NCBI GenBank assembly: GCA_003118195.1 | Contig: BEXV01001853.1 | Coordinates: 3,642-66,661, forward strand | DNA from: Hemicentrotus pulcherrimus | Lineage: Eukaryota; Echinodermata; Echinoidea; Camarodonta; Strongylocentrotidae | Length of the DNA stretch: 63,020 nucleotides | Direction of reading: 5' to 3' | Shown here: positions 46,401-61,400 of the stretch, in pieces | Position numbering within the stretch: the stretch's first letter is position 1 | How the letters are laid out: each line of letters begins with the position of its first letter | Notes under the pieces: model-generated | What the model was told of the DNA's origin: nothing | Database searches by the model: none | Seen by the model: only the letters and a program-made list of their open reading frames with translations | Translations under genes and position numbers: made by a program

Positions 46401-49400
46401 CAATGTGCATGGTGAAATTATACCCCCCTCCAAATCGTTTTCGAATAAAAACTTATTTTTAAAAAGGTATTCAGGAACATTCCAAGAAGGAAACTGTCAA
46501 CACTGTTCATGTTCGTATAAATTCTTGTTCTCAGGTTTGTCACACCTTATCATAGGTATTGCTTAGCTGCACTTTTTTAAGAGGATACAAGGATTTAGTG
46601 CTGAATTGTATTATTTACTTAGGCACCTAAGCATTCAAGGAAGTTATTTCTATTACATGTTGCTAGTTGGATACCCAAGTAACACTCTCAATAAAACTGT
46701 AGCAAGGCTACAATATTGACACACACCTACTGTATTATTTACCACACCTGGGTTTGGTGTGGCAAATCCAGTTTAAAGGGATCCGGTAACTTTGTCTCAG
46801 ATTCTGAAACAAAATTCTGGATTTAGCTCATGATGCAATGATAATTATAAACCTTTAGGTCAGTCAGGAACCCCATGACTTTTACAAGCCGATCGCCTGT
46901 CTTGATTATCAAGATTTTTATGATTAGAATTACAAATTTTGAACACCGTCCGCCTGACGGTTTTCATAACACTACAGTCTATTGGGAAAAATGAGTATGG
47001 TAAAACCGGTCACTCAAAGATTTTAACTTTTTTGAGGCACTTCTTGATCATTTTGAAGCGCAATTTTTTTAGGGCTTCAATATTACACCATATCACAGAC
47101 ACTTATAACACGTAAGGCCGTGTATCTCAGATTAAACATTGTTAAACGATCCCTTTAATGCATTATCAAAGGCAAATATTGTCAGTCACAAGTAGAATTC
47201 AAACAAATTGATCAGTTTTTTGGTCTTGTACAAAAGTTGCAATAATACTACTACTAATAATAACAACATTCATAATGCGCACATATCCACTCCAAGAGAT
47301 GCTCAAGGCGCCTAACAAGGTAAATACATTAAACATAAGGAAGTACATGAGAAGTTACAGAGAACGAAAAAAATTACATAACTAAATATAATTAAACAAC
47401 ATTAATTACATCAGATTGTGAAATACACTACGTCTTAACTAAGGAATTTGGACATTAGATAGGTTGATAACATATAATTTGCAATTGATATCAATCACAG
47501 CTCTGTATTAATAAAGAGAGAGATTTGATCGATTTCAATTACATTTTCTTTGTAATCAATCGCTACTCTTTTTATGTGACAACAATTCTGAATATTTATG
47601 CAGGTTGCAGAATTTACGTGCTGCATTTTGAATTCATGATCTTACTTTTATTCATTTGTTTGTTTTTGCATCAGTATAGGCCAACATATCAATGAATAGC
47701 CTAGGCCTTATAGCAGAAAAATACTGGTAGCAGGTGTAACATGGGCAATGTACAATGCACATCAGTTGTACCATGCATTTCACTAGCTGTGATAGTTCGG
47801 TATACTTCATTGTCTTTATCATCGTTAAAACCAAGTCATGTGATGTCCGATTCGTATTGATTTCATAATTTCCTACCATGCCAACGAAAAACTGGCACGC
47901 TGCCAATATTCTCAAATATTGCTACATGTATGAGAAGTAGCAAAATGGGACTTGTAAAAATGACCTCGAGTTTAGTCTAACTTCCAGGCTTACAGGGTTA
48001 ATTGAATTCAGGACTGGATCATTTCAATTAGAGTTGAATTTAAAACTTGGATTCATGTGATGACAGAATTATTGTCCCTAGCAATTCTTGAAAATAAAAA
48101 GATAGGAGCTACATGTACGTAAAGTGTACTGTAAAAAGGAGATCTTATTTTTGTACTTTTTACTTCATTAATGTACATGTACTTAGATTATTTCTGCAGC
48201 TTGTTTTTCATGTTTCAGAGCTCTCTAGATCAAGCTTTCCTGAGCTACACATGTACGCATTAATCGCTTAATGTTACTTCTCCCACTTATTTTCATAGTT
48301 GTAGTTTTTATGTAGGGTCTTTATCTTTTTGTATTTTTCTAGAGTTCTTTTTCAAGTTTTCAGGGCTCTTCTTGGGCTTTTCTTGGGCTTTCCCAAGCCA
48401 GTACATCACTCACTTTTTCTACCCCCCCCCCTCTCTGAACTCCCCAGCATATAGACCTTCATACATGTATGTTCCTGAAATCTTGTGTTGATTACATTGT
48501 CGGTTCTATTGGAAAGGAGCTTCATAAAAGCTCGTTTTTTTTTCATTTTTTTCATTTTTTCATTTTTTCATTTTTTCAGAGCTCTCCTAGACCTTTCTCA
48601 AGCAACTTCTCCCTTTTCATCTGTCTTTTCTTTCCTCTGGACTCCCAAGCATGGAGACCTTCCTTCATTCCTTGACATTGATGGTCATTGGAAAAGATCT
48701 TCATACTCATGTTATGTTTACATTTCAGATTTGACTTAAATAGGTGTTAAAGACACTTGGCGATTGGCTCTCATGGGGAATTCGACACCATTTGGGTTTA
48801 TACTCAATAACAGGTGTTGTCAATAACCAGGATATAACCTTCAGTCTTATGACCAATAGGCCTTATGCAATACTCCCGCATTTTCCATCCATTACCCATA
48901 TATGGTAAAATCTTTATCTCCCCTCACCGAAGACTCTCCCGGAGACTGGGGGTATTCCCTGTGTGCAGACTACATATTTCCACCAAATCTGTTGTAAGCT
49001 GCTTACTACCTTCTGCACATGCAAACTGACAATGCCTTCTCACTTTAAAGTGATCGTTTAACAATGTTAAATCTGAGATACACGACCCTACGTGCTATCA
49101 GTGTCTGTGATATGGTGACATATTGAAACCTAAAAAAAATTGCGCTTCAAAATGATCAAGAAGTGCCTCAAAAAAGTAAAAATCTTTGGGTGACCGGTTT
49201 TACCATACTCGTTTTCCCCAGTAGACTGTAGTGTTATGAAAACGTCAGGCGAACGGTTTTCAGAATTTGTAATTCCAATCATTAATATCTTGATAATCAG
49301 ACAGGCGATCGGCTTGTAAAAGTCATGGGGTTCCTGACTGACCTAAAGGTTTATAATTATCATTGCATCATGAGAAACATGTAAATCCAGAATTTTGTTT

Positions 49401-52400
49401 CAGAATCTGAGACAAAGTTACAGGATCCCTTTAAAGAGAAGGTTGAGTTCTTGGAAGAGGTGACAGATACATGTAATTTGTGAGCGTTATCATAGTATTA
49501 TGCAAGTGTGGAAGAACATCAGATTAAACATGTTCACTGAAAAGCATGGCTCTTCAAATGCCTTAATATTCTAAATATAGCATGTAACAGCATAACAATC
49601 GGGACGGATTTTTACGCCACATGTTTGCGTAGTCCTATATACATCTTTCTGTGTACAGCGCTTGTAAGCGTATAAAGACTGGGCCAAATTTGTTATGATT
49701 TTGATATGTCAAGAACCTTGCAGTACACACTAACATTATATGCTAAATGATCAATCTTTTCTGGTCAATTCCACAACGTTTCTTTCACAATGCAATCTCA
49801 TGACCAGAAATCAACTTTCTATTTAAAGGTAATACAAAGTTTTGGTATGGGGTCATGAATTTGGTTCAAATGAACATATTCAAAGCAAATGCAATCCTAT
49901 ATTATTCAGTGATCGTTGTCGCGGTTGAAATGGACTCTAAAGTTATGAAACTTTAGGTTGATTAGCTCCCTCTCAAGGACAAGATATTAATTAAGCTATA
50001 AAACAAGATATTAATTAAGCTATAAAACAATGCTTATTGACTAAAATCGACCGATCAGTTATTCCCTTCGGAAATTATATACTACAACTACCTATTCTGA
50101 GATTTTCATAGTCGTAGCTACCATTGTACGGCCGTAGGAGCTTTTTGAAATTCATCAACATTTATCGGGAGCACCGATAAATCTTTATATTCAATTTTTC
50201 TCAAAAGCAGAAGTGTTTTAGGGTCTAAAATTTCTAGTGCTTTTGATTCATCCACGGGGCATCCAAATATATCAAAATTGTAAAGAATCACTATCCACCC
50301 ATTTTTCAAAATTTCCCAAAACTTTGTAATACCTTTAAGATATATGTACCAGCTACATGTACATGTAGACAAGTACACAAGTCCTGACTCCATCGTGCAG
50401 ACGAGAGTTCACACCTACATGTATATCTGTGAAACCAGTGCGAGTTTCATAAGTATACATATCAGGTGATCCTCGTCCAAAGTCCCTGACCACCACGTGC
50501 TATGCCTTGTGTGTGTTTGCCATCTGATAAGGATGATAATGAAATTTTAATGAATACTAGGAACAGACATGCTAGTCTGTATAAACAGGCATTATGGTGG
50601 TGGTGAGGGCGGTTATTTTATCTGACTGCTAAGAAAGCATAAATGCTTGTAAGTAAGCAGCCAGATGAACGACGACTTTAAATCCTCTCCAAGGGACCTG
50701 GTAATGAGGATTAATGCCTTACCAAAGGGAACTAGCGCATCCCCTTGGTTTCGAACCCGGGTCACCGGATTACAAGACCACTGCTCTACCGACTGAGCTA
50801 TCGCGCATCCTCATGTGTTGCTGTCTCTAATGTAATATGCCTTGGAAGAAGAATTACAAGAAAAATAATAATAATGAAGTTTCATGTCAATGAAACTTTA
50901 ATAAAATTTAAGCAAAAGCACAGATCAGACTTTTTGTCTGATCCTGACAACTATTAGAAATAGTAGAAAAAAAATCTGCAACCATATTGTTTTAGGTGAT
51001 TGAGTGGTTTGAGTACTTGACTGGATGTCAAACATCTTGAGTATTAACCCTGACAGAGCACTAATGTCCTTTGGCAATTAGGCATTAGTCTACATTTGCC
51101 ACTCCAAACCCAAGAGAGAAAGGGGGACCTGTATCCCTTTGGAAGTATTGCCTATTCTTGAATGCGTCTACATTGAAAAGGCCCATTGCTTTTTGGTGCT
51201 CCCTTGAGCATGTAAGCAAACATCAACTTGAAACTTAGAGACTTTGGGTGAAGACTATTAATCATACAGTGTGTTCTTCTTATCCCTGCCCTTCTCAGTT
51301 TGTTTTCTCCAAGTTTTCGGCACATGATCTGTGTTGACATTGCACTCACTCGTGAGATAGTTGGAGCGCAGCAGCCAAGTTCATTTACCAGGTATCTGAA
51401 TTTGAATTTTTGGCATTGTATATTTTCAAGTTTATCTTAGGTCATAATGCTCTATGAACTTGTACATGAATAAAAATGAAACTTGGCAAATTCCATTTTA
51501 TAGACATTTATTGGTATTTCAAGTCTATATCATAAATAACTACATTTTGTAAATTGTCAGAAAGAAAAAAAAATCAACTCAACTGGAGCCAAATCTGATT
51601 AAAACTAAGAAAGTTATGAATTTCTAAAGTTGCAATCAAACAAATACAATTTGGCAAAATCTTGCCATGTCTCCTCCCATTTGCTCTGTACTAAAAAAAT
51701 TGTATGGGCTTTCATTTTCTTAGCTATTGAGGAAGGAATAGATAAGTTTCATACAGGGGTTCTGTAATACAGTTTAAAGAGTAAAAAGACATATTTGCGA
51801 GAAGACCTCGGGAGATACGTCACAGAGTTGCCAATTTGTGTATGATTGAGCGTGACTTAATCAATTTTGCTCCACCTTTCACTGACATGTTCCACTCATT
51901 TTTCTGCTTCTATTAAAACCAACTTTATATCAGGGTGGACTTCTCCTTTAAAATATGATTTCACTGGCCTCCTACTGACATGGTGCCTACATGTAGTGCA
52001 TTGCATAGAAACATTTCTTCTGTTTGTATGCAAGGGTACTCATTACTGCACCTGGGTAAAGAACAGCAAATTTTGATCAGTGTCATGCATAAGAACAGGA
52101 GGTTGGGATTTGAACCCATGTCCTTTCCATTGCTTAAACCACTCAAATCATGTAAAGAATGTACATACATGAACCACTCTGATTTTTTGTTCAGTGTTTT
52201 TCATAATTGGAGAAAACAATGCGTTTCTTATCACAAAGCCATCATTCATAATCCTTGTTTAATACTTTATTGTTTTTTAGAATTATATTTTACTTATTTA
52301 TCTTTATGTTATTTTAGATGAACGTTCACACACCCTAAAATGGCTATTAAGAGTGAATGACTATCGATGATGCTCCAGGGAGTAGAGGTCACTCATATTC

Positions 52401-55400
52401 ATTGACGACAAAGGAAATGGCTCTAATCGTAATTTAGTGGCACAAAATTAGACTGGGATCAGCCATCAGCGTTGACTCATGTTGGGGCTTGGGAGGCATT
52501 AATGCAAGTCTATTGGTTCCTGCCGATTAATTTAAAGGGGGCGCCAACACCCATCATTCGATTATTTGGTGTAGCGACGCAAGTTTGATGATACAACTTT
52601 GCAATTTCATGTTTTCGATTTAAAAAGGTGAAAAATATTTCCAGAGGTTGTATGTGCGTCCCAATGTGTATGATGATTACTCGGTCGTTATCAATCTTGC
52701 AAATTTGGTAGGGGACCTACACATACACAGAAGGCTTTCTAGTGCAAAATATATCACTATTACATTTTATGTATATTTGAGGAGAACACTAATTATGATT
52801 CTGTCAGGAATGCAAGCTTTCAGAATATATGACCTAAATTTAGGCTCTCATTATATTTAAGGCTTTGAAAATGTATTAATCCATATGAAAATGTATTAAT
52901 CATACACTGTATGAGACCATCTTGTATATTTTTGTGTTTTGTTGATACTCCAGATATGCTCTAGACCAGACTGCTTTCAGTGCCTTGCGTTCAATCTATT
53001 TTTAAGTTCCCAAACAATGCTATCAATAAGCCTACAGGTCAGTGCAATATTCATGCATTGTGCCTCAGCCCTGAATACGCCCAATGTCATGTGATGGTTG
53101 AAAACTTGACAATCGGATACAAAGCTTCCTGTAACCTGCTGCTGTGGTAGACTGGATGGTCACATGTGGAGTCCATCAACCTCTGTCAAACAGATGTACT
53201 ATAGATTTATTCTACTGTATGATGACTGTTGTCATTATTTTATCTGACTTGCTACAAGAGCAAGTCTACTTTTAATAGATAAATTTCATAACTTTCCTAT
53301 CCAAGGAGTTATTAATTGAGGATAAAAGAAGATGCCTTTGTCAGAGGCAATAGTGCACTAACAATTTGATCATAATAAAAATACTGTTTTTTATTAAAAC
53401 AGAGGGAATTAGCCTCAACAGTATCAGTGCTGTTCCTCCTGAGGGCCTTGCACGTTTAATTATCCCAGCATTGCTAGATACATGTAGATACCTACAATGT
53501 ATATACTCCTGGGTGGAGAGTGGCAAATGTGGATTAATGTCTTGCCAAAGGACGTAGGTGCCAGGCTGGGATTTGAACCCTCAATCCTTTGATTAAGGAT
53601 CAAGTGAATGCACCAGATGCTATGATGACTCCTGAATTGAAGACCATTTCAATATTTCTAACATGCATGGACATACTACAAAGTCCATGGTTCTATCCTG
53701 TAACTGTAAGCCATACATTTTGGCACTCTGAAGGAGGAAATATTGTCTAAAACCTTGTCTGTTTTTCTCGCCTTGATTTATGATATCCTCAAAAAACAAA
53801 TTGGAACACATTTCCTCTCTTTACAGAGTCTGAGAGGAGTATTTAGACTAGATCAAAGTAAACAGGCACACACTGAATGGAAGCAAGGCTCCAACAGCTC
53901 AGGGTCCACTGTGAAGGTTACTATGGAAGACAGAGTTTGTCGCTTTTTTTTTGGGGGGGGGGGCATTTTGTGCTTCTCACAATGTCATTTTCATTTTGCC
54001 AGTGTCTCAAGACATTGCCTGTGACACTTCAACCAGGGAACTGATGATGACAGTTCCTTGTATAAGCCATAATGCTATAGCATTACGGCTTATACATACA
54101 CCGGCAAACCATATGTTTCAGTTGTATGAATTGCACATGATCTACTTGTTGCATTGCCATCTGTATCGACCTTTACCTCGACATGTGGTTGTATTTGCTC
54201 TAATACTCTTTGTATTAGCCAAACTTGTTTGAATTGAAGCTCCCATTCTCGTGATAGAAACTACGCAAGATGTCATCTGGCTTTGATGTGAAACATCCCA
54301 CGCATGACACACCACATCCTTGTGTATGACCCAGATACGGGTCCATCTCCATCATGTATTGTATAGTTAAAACTGAAATGGTGAGAGTGTAGGCATATCC
54401 ACTAATGAAAAGTTTGAAATAACGAATGGAAATCAGCTTTATATGAGGAAGTGCAGATTCTTTTGAGAATGATAGAGAAACAGAATTATCTCATCTCGGC
54501 TCTTTTACCGGTACTCTTTTTTTTTCTCTTTCTTTCTCTCTCTCTCTCTCTCTCTCTCACTCTCTCTCTCTCTCTCTCTTTCTCTCTTTCTTCCTCTCTC
54601 TTTCTATCTCTCCCTCTCTTTCTTTTTTTATTGTCTTTCCTTCTCTATATAGCTTCTGCTTCTTCCTTTTCTTCACTTTCTTTCAGTAGTCCTCATGAAT
54701 GCACAAGCAATCCACTACCCTACAAATTGATGTAATAATTGCTCCAAACCGCGTGTTAAAAGTGTGAAGAAGTTACTTCAGGAATCTAGATTGTGAATAG
54801 CACAAAATGTTTACTTCACACACATCCCACAGGACATCTTATCAGCCACACTTGGAGTGGAGTAACCTCCTGAACTTCCAAGAGTTCATGTCTAGGTTTT
54901 TTGGCACCCTGCATACACTATAGGCCTGCCTTCATCAGACCGAAGTTGCACAATAACCCACTTTTTTCAGACTTGGGATATTTCCCTGAAGCTAGAAATT
55001 GAGTCATATCACCAGACCGATACGCTCATCACAAAACTAGCTCGGACGGGGGCAAAATAACCCGCTATCTCCCAAATAACGGGCTATTTTGGAAACGGGA
55101 CCAATATTTATCTGGATATTTTCTCAACCAAATAGCCCGGGTATTGCAACTGCGGGCTGGTAAAGACGCAGATTAGCTGGCTAATTTGAGATGTTAATAG
55201 TTAAAATAGCAGGTTATATTGTGCAACTCCTGTCTGATGAAGACAGGCCTATAGGTGTAACTTGGTGGGAGATTATACCTGAAAAGGAAGTCCAAATCCT
55301 GACCCACAAAAATACAGATTATATATAAAGTCCAAGCATAATTTTGTGACTTTAATAGGTATCATGATTACCAGTATTAGAAAATTAGCCATTGGTTCAA

Positions 55401-58400
55401 AATTTGTGCAAGGTTCAAGTGAGGTTTAGGGTTGGGCAGAATTTTGAACTACGGTACAAATATACAGATTAGATAAGTCCAAACATAATTTTGAATCTTA
55501 GGTCTCATAATTATTGGGAAATTAGCCATATTAGTTCAAAATTTGTGCAAGGTTCAGGTGAAGTTTAAGCCATCCTCCACCAGAGATGTGATTGAACCCT
55601 TTTTTTGGATAAGTATATGTATATGTAGAGTACATGTATGCTGATTCAATGAATGAGCATCTCTTTTAAAAGAGGCTTATTCACATATATGACACAGTTA
55701 ACTGGGGCTGATATGCCATTGTCCTTTCAATTTCGTGATAAAGATGTAAGCTTAATTCTCTTCACATTTAGATATCTTATCACAGTACATTGTGTAGGTG
55801 TTGATATTTTTTCTTCTTCCTCACTTGCCATCCATTTACAATATTAAAACAAAACTGAAACACTGCAGTTTACCGGGTCATGTGGGAACATACCAATGCC
55901 ACTGGATGACCCAAATCAAATTAACTTGCTTTGGGATGATGATGTCAGCTGAGATATCAGTTCGGCAGACATCTCAGCTCCAGGGAGCAACCAACATCCA
56001 GTGGCCCATTGATCCGTCTGCTAGACTGGGTAGACCGGTTTTAACAAGCTCAGTTAGGTATTTTGATGACACCGTATCCCATATGGTTCATGGTCATGTT
56101 GCATTGTGGAAGGTGCATGCCTTGTCCATTGGTGTCCTACATATTGTAGGTAGTCTTATAATTGAAACTTATATTTTCCTCAGTTCCTGTTTGTCTACAT
56201 GGTTGCTGAAATAGGCCATTTTTGTAAATTGATGAAATTTAAAACCAAAATCTTTGTTAAAAAGCCTCTTTACCAATTATGGCATTCACATGTTACAAAT
56301 AATTGTATTTCAATAGTCAGAATGCGAATTTCATACTTGTGTGGTTAGGTAGAAGAAATATTTTAGCTTGTCCTACCTAGCAACAATTAATGTTTGCAAT
56401 TTGTGTTCTGACTATTGAAATATAATTATTTGTTGCAGGTGAATGAAATAACTTGTAACAAGGCTTTATGAAGATTTATTCATTAAATTTGATTACCACT
56501 AGAAAATGGGCTATTACATCATATGTACATTTGGATCCTTTGATATCAAAATTGCTGTATCACAATTTATCAAATTTTGAAGTGCTAATGTGATGAAAGT
56601 CCAAAATACATTTTAAAAATTAATGCATACCTTTGTGGCTAATAGTAAAGTTTATTCTACTTCATTTATAATTTCAATTGACTCTTTTGAGTAAGAATGT
56701 TTTGTGGTTCTCGAGTGTTAGTTCAATATGTTCTGAATGATATTATACATGTATACATAGAACAGGGTTCAACAAGCGTTTGGGCCGCATGGTGCCCACA
56801 ATCTGCAAGTCCAGACCCCACAAATATCAAAATTTGAACAAACACTGTACATGTACAAGATGCATGTATCTCGGCTACAGACTCTATTCTGGGCCCCCTT
56901 CCAAAAGTGCTAGTATTTGCCCTCCGTAAAGGCTTATTTGATATTCCTATCATCCTATGTATGAAGTGGGTTCATCGTTTCACTTGTACAGGTACATGTG
57001 AACAGACTAGCTCCTAGTGCCACGTTGTGTAATTCACCTTATCATGACCTACATGTAATGTACATGGTGTGTTTGCCAAGTTGAGCCAACTGATATCAAG
57101 CATACCAGACGGATTGTGCAACCGTACTTGAATGTGTTGAATGCATACTCGTCTGTCTACTGATGCTAACTTGTTGACCCTAAGAAATGGGAGGAAGGTG
57201 TTAGGGGGAGGGAGGAGGATGGGAGAGGGATGGGAGGGGCATGGTATGAGGATGGGAGGGGCATGGAGGGGCACGAAAGGAGGATGGGAGGGGCATGGGA
57301 GGGGCATGGGATTAGGATGGGAGGGGCATGGAGGGGCATGGAGGGGTAAGGAAGGAGGATGGGAGGGGCCTGAGAGGGGCATGGGAGGGGCATGGGAGGA
57401 GGACGGGAGGAGGACGGGAGGGGCATGGGAGGAGGATGGGAGGGGCACGGAAGGAGGATGGGAGAGGCATGGGAGGTGGAATGGGAGTAAGGGATGGATG
57501 GATGGATGGATAGAGTGGCATATCTTTGGGAAGCTTGAAATCATGTCAGAATCTTATAGAGATGTTTCAATACCTTTCAGTCAAGACTGCGTATGAAAGT
57601 ATAATTATATGAACTGTATGTGTCTAATGAAATACCAAATTATTCTTCACCAAATCATTTGGATGTTATATTATGAATTTATGATGTATTTATTAGAAGA
57701 AAAAAAGCTCTTCAAGTAACCACTATTTATTTAATTTGTTTCTATAACTTCCAATCATTGATATGGCAATCTCTAGCATTGCACAATTTTGATCATGCTT
57801 GTTCTACATTGTACATGTTATTGTTACGAGTTTTCAGATTTTCAACCTGGAAGAAGACTAACCCTGTAAGTTGGGGCTTTGATCGGAGCAACACCCTCGC
57901 ACCTGTGATCAGTATCGGCAAAAAAAATTGGCAGAATTTTTAAATTTTTTTTAATGCCAAAAATTTCAAGTTTTTTGCTATCAAATGCTCAAAAAAATTG
58001 AATGGCTGGGATTATTTTGTCATTTGGAGTTGTTGTAGACTATGTTTGTTGATATTTAGTGCCTTTTCATGACTTTGAAATTAATAATATTGGTCTAAGA
58101 GAAGAGGCAAAACATCTTGCCATCTTGGATTATAATGTAGGCATGCATTCTGCCGATTTTTTCCCGATTATTTTTATCCAATCACCCCTCAAGATTGGCT
58201 CAAGATCGGCCCCCGATCCGATGATTGTTTACAGGCCTAAAGAAGACATTGCTAATACATGATCCTAATGTAAACTATTGACCTGTTTTTATGTTTTCAG
58301 CTGGCAGGCTCCATTATTGGAAGAGAAACAGATCAGACTCGTCGTCATCAAAGAGTGTGACGTGAAGGGCAAGAAAACAATCATCGACTCCAAAGCCATT

Positions 58401-61400
58401 CATAAGGTGGATCCACAAACCACAGAGGTAAATTTAATCCCCTAGATGTGTCGTTTATTTAGCATAGTATGCTCCAGCACTGATTCCTCAGCAGTCAGTG
58501 TAATACTTAGTGACTTCCTGCAGGTGAGAAGAGGAGCTGTTAATAGTCCTTCATACAACCATACCGCCCAATTTTTGTCTCGCCTGCGTAGCAAAAAGCG
58601 AGACATAGGCGCCGCTTTTCCGGTGACAACTTAATATGACAATAAATAAATTAATTTTTGTTATTTGTACATATTTCATGAAAGTTATCAAACTTGGTAC
58701 AAATTAAGTAAATAATTCTTCTGATGATTCTTAGTCAATATTCACTGCAAAATGCTGATTATATGCAGAGGATTTCATTTCGGGGGGCCTGCTCATGGGC
58801 CACCCTGCCTATAAATAATGTCCCAACCTCCATTTTTCATCATATCAAATTGCGTAATGCAGGCAAGACCGCCGAGAGCATTTCCCTTGTTTAGACTACA
58901 AACAGGTTTGTTAAAAAATATATTGCATTTGATAGTCTTCCTCCTTAAACAGGGTTGTTGAAGAATGAAAATGTTCCAGTATAATTTTGTTTTTGTTTAG
59001 GAATTATTATTTCAGAGTACCAGTGTTCACACTTATAATATTACTCTTTGTTGTAATAATGTTTCTTTGCAATATTTTGTCTTTCATTGTCAGACCACTA
59101 CCAATAGATCATCACCTCGATGCAGACACAATGCCAACACAGATGTTAAGAATAACAGCAAACCTACGGTCAACTCTCCTCATATTTTGGATGGATACAA
59201 AGTAAGTTAGTAGTTTATTGTTTGGAGATTCGATGCTCGACTAGTTTATTGGTTGAGAATTAGTTTGATAAGAACATGAAACCCGGTGATAAGACATTTA
59301 CTGTATCTGGTTCAAAATACTGGAATAATCTACCACTTAAAGTTAGACAGTCTTCATCAGTTATTACCTCCAGAAAGGCCTTGAAAACGCTTTTTTTTGG
59401 CAGTTTGTAGTTGTAAGAGTGTTTTGTTCTTGTAACGTACATGTATTTATGTAATTGTGATTTACTGTAAGCGCTTTGGGCCTTATGGGAAAAGCGTGGT
59501 ATAAGTAATAATGATAATAATATTCAAATATTCCATTCAACAATCATTATTTAACAAGGAATTCAATTTCTTCTTTATCATAGTACACCCGTCCAGGATC
59601 TGACGTGAAGATGCTGGGTGAGATGCTGTTTGGGTCCATTCCGATGAGTTCCAATGGTCCTATCATCAAGGTCCATACCTTCAAGATGCCGCCCAAGGTG
59701 ATGCTGTCAAGGGTCTTCCAACTAAAACCTCCCGATGAACAATTGTAAGTTGATCCCCTTATATCTGCAAGAATCTTTAGCAGTGAAGGAGGCAGATTAT
59801 TTTGAAGAAGAAGAAGAAGAAGTAATTGTCTTTAAAGAAGCTTTTCTATGTCCCCCAAAATGTTCAGATAAGATTTTAAGACAACTGCGAAATACCCCAT
59901 CACTCAAGTAACCCTAACCCCATTCTTGATCCATATCTTTTCCTAGTCCTACACCTAATCTTAATCTTAATCCTAACCCTGTGAAGTCTAATGGTAACTC
60001 AAACTCTAACCCTAACCATAACTCAAACCCTGATCCTAATGCATTGTGGAGTATTCTGCAATGAAGCCTTAACCCTAGTTTGTAATGGTTTATTGATGGA
60101 CAATAAAAGATGGCCCTTCTAACCAGAACCTGTATCATAAGATTACCTTGCAATGACAGGGAAAGGGTCTTTTTGGATCCCACATAAGAAGTCATTTATT
60201 CAGCCTGTTTTATACAATTTCACTCAAATGGCACTTCTATGATTCATTTATACAAATGAAAGAAAACATAGCTGCAGGCCCTGTTTAAAAACATCATGTT
60301 CAAACAAAATTTCAATTCAATTTAATTCTTTATAACACTCACTAATTACGTAATTGAGATATGCACCTTTTGAAAAACGTGAAAAATTATACCCTGATAA
60401 GCTAATTATAGCTGATTCTATCTAATATGACACATGCTTCTACATAGAGAAATGAATCTACTTGATTTGGATTCATGTTTTTTTGTTTTTTTTTCTTATT
60501 TTATTATCAGGGAAACGGATGGAGGCGACAAAGACTCTATTAGCCTGTACTGAGCAGACATGACCATACCTAGGAGTATTAGCACTACAAGCCTGCCCTC
60601 TGTTGAGATAGGTGAGTCATGTTGTTACAGGATCGTCAGGATTGGACCTGTCAATGTGAATAACCTGCTGTCCAAGTATTCAAGTCCTTTTGGATATGAA
60701 CAAACAATTCTCTGGTAGTGAATGATTATACTAGTTTACCGGTGAAAATGAAGAAAATATTCTAGTCACTTTAAAAAAGGATCATGAACTCTTGTTTACC
60801 CTCCAAGTTTTCAATTGTTGTTTAAAAATGTGACTTTTTATTTTTTTGAGTAGCGGAATATTATGGTTCCCTATTTAAGTTACTCAATTCAGTATATTTT
60901 GTATTTGGGCAGCACAAAATGTCTACAGTCTTTTAAGCATTGATGATTTCTATTAATCAGTAGTGGTTGTTTTCTGACTCAAAACTATTTATTCAATTAT
61001 TGATAAAATATGTAGTTTCTCTTATTGGAAGATTAAAGGTAAACTTGAGTTCTGGAAAACGAATGACATGTATCACAGAATCCAACAAAATTTACACTGA
61101 ATGGTCAAGATTACAAATAAATGATATGTGCTAAACAATTCTGATGAAGATGATTTCCACCAAGTTTTTGTGAGGTCGTTTTGATTTACGGGTTCAAATA
61201 ACCAATCTACTGCAGGATAAACAATCCAGAATAAATCATAGCAATTTTCTCACAAAATACAATTCCCATACCAGAGCTCAAGATGAGCTTGAAGTAACTT
61301 ATCAAGCATGAATTCAATCTGCAAACTCCTTTCTTTCTTTTCGTTTTTGACTGTATTAGCTCGTAGCATGCCGATGCCCATAGCAATGCCCACACCACCT

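Larger units (their letters stand above)
50813..54913. other. FNIP intron 1, mostly unassigned
   Basis: SINE-like fragments at 51000-51175, 52085-52150 and 53479-53640 and the CT tract at 54520. No convincing exon. Confidence 0.5.

Noticed and set aside
54451..54735. Ser/Leu/Phe-rich frame
   Set aside because: Product of a CT microsatellite.
57014..57544. 176-codon minus-strand Pro/Ser/His frame and overlapping plus-strand Gly-rich frames
   Set aside because: All derive from the G-rich minisatellite; no start context, domain or splice support.
60551..60553. TGA as a selenocysteine codon
   Set aside because: No FNIP selenoprotein is known and no SECIS can be judged because the 3' UTR is outside the window.
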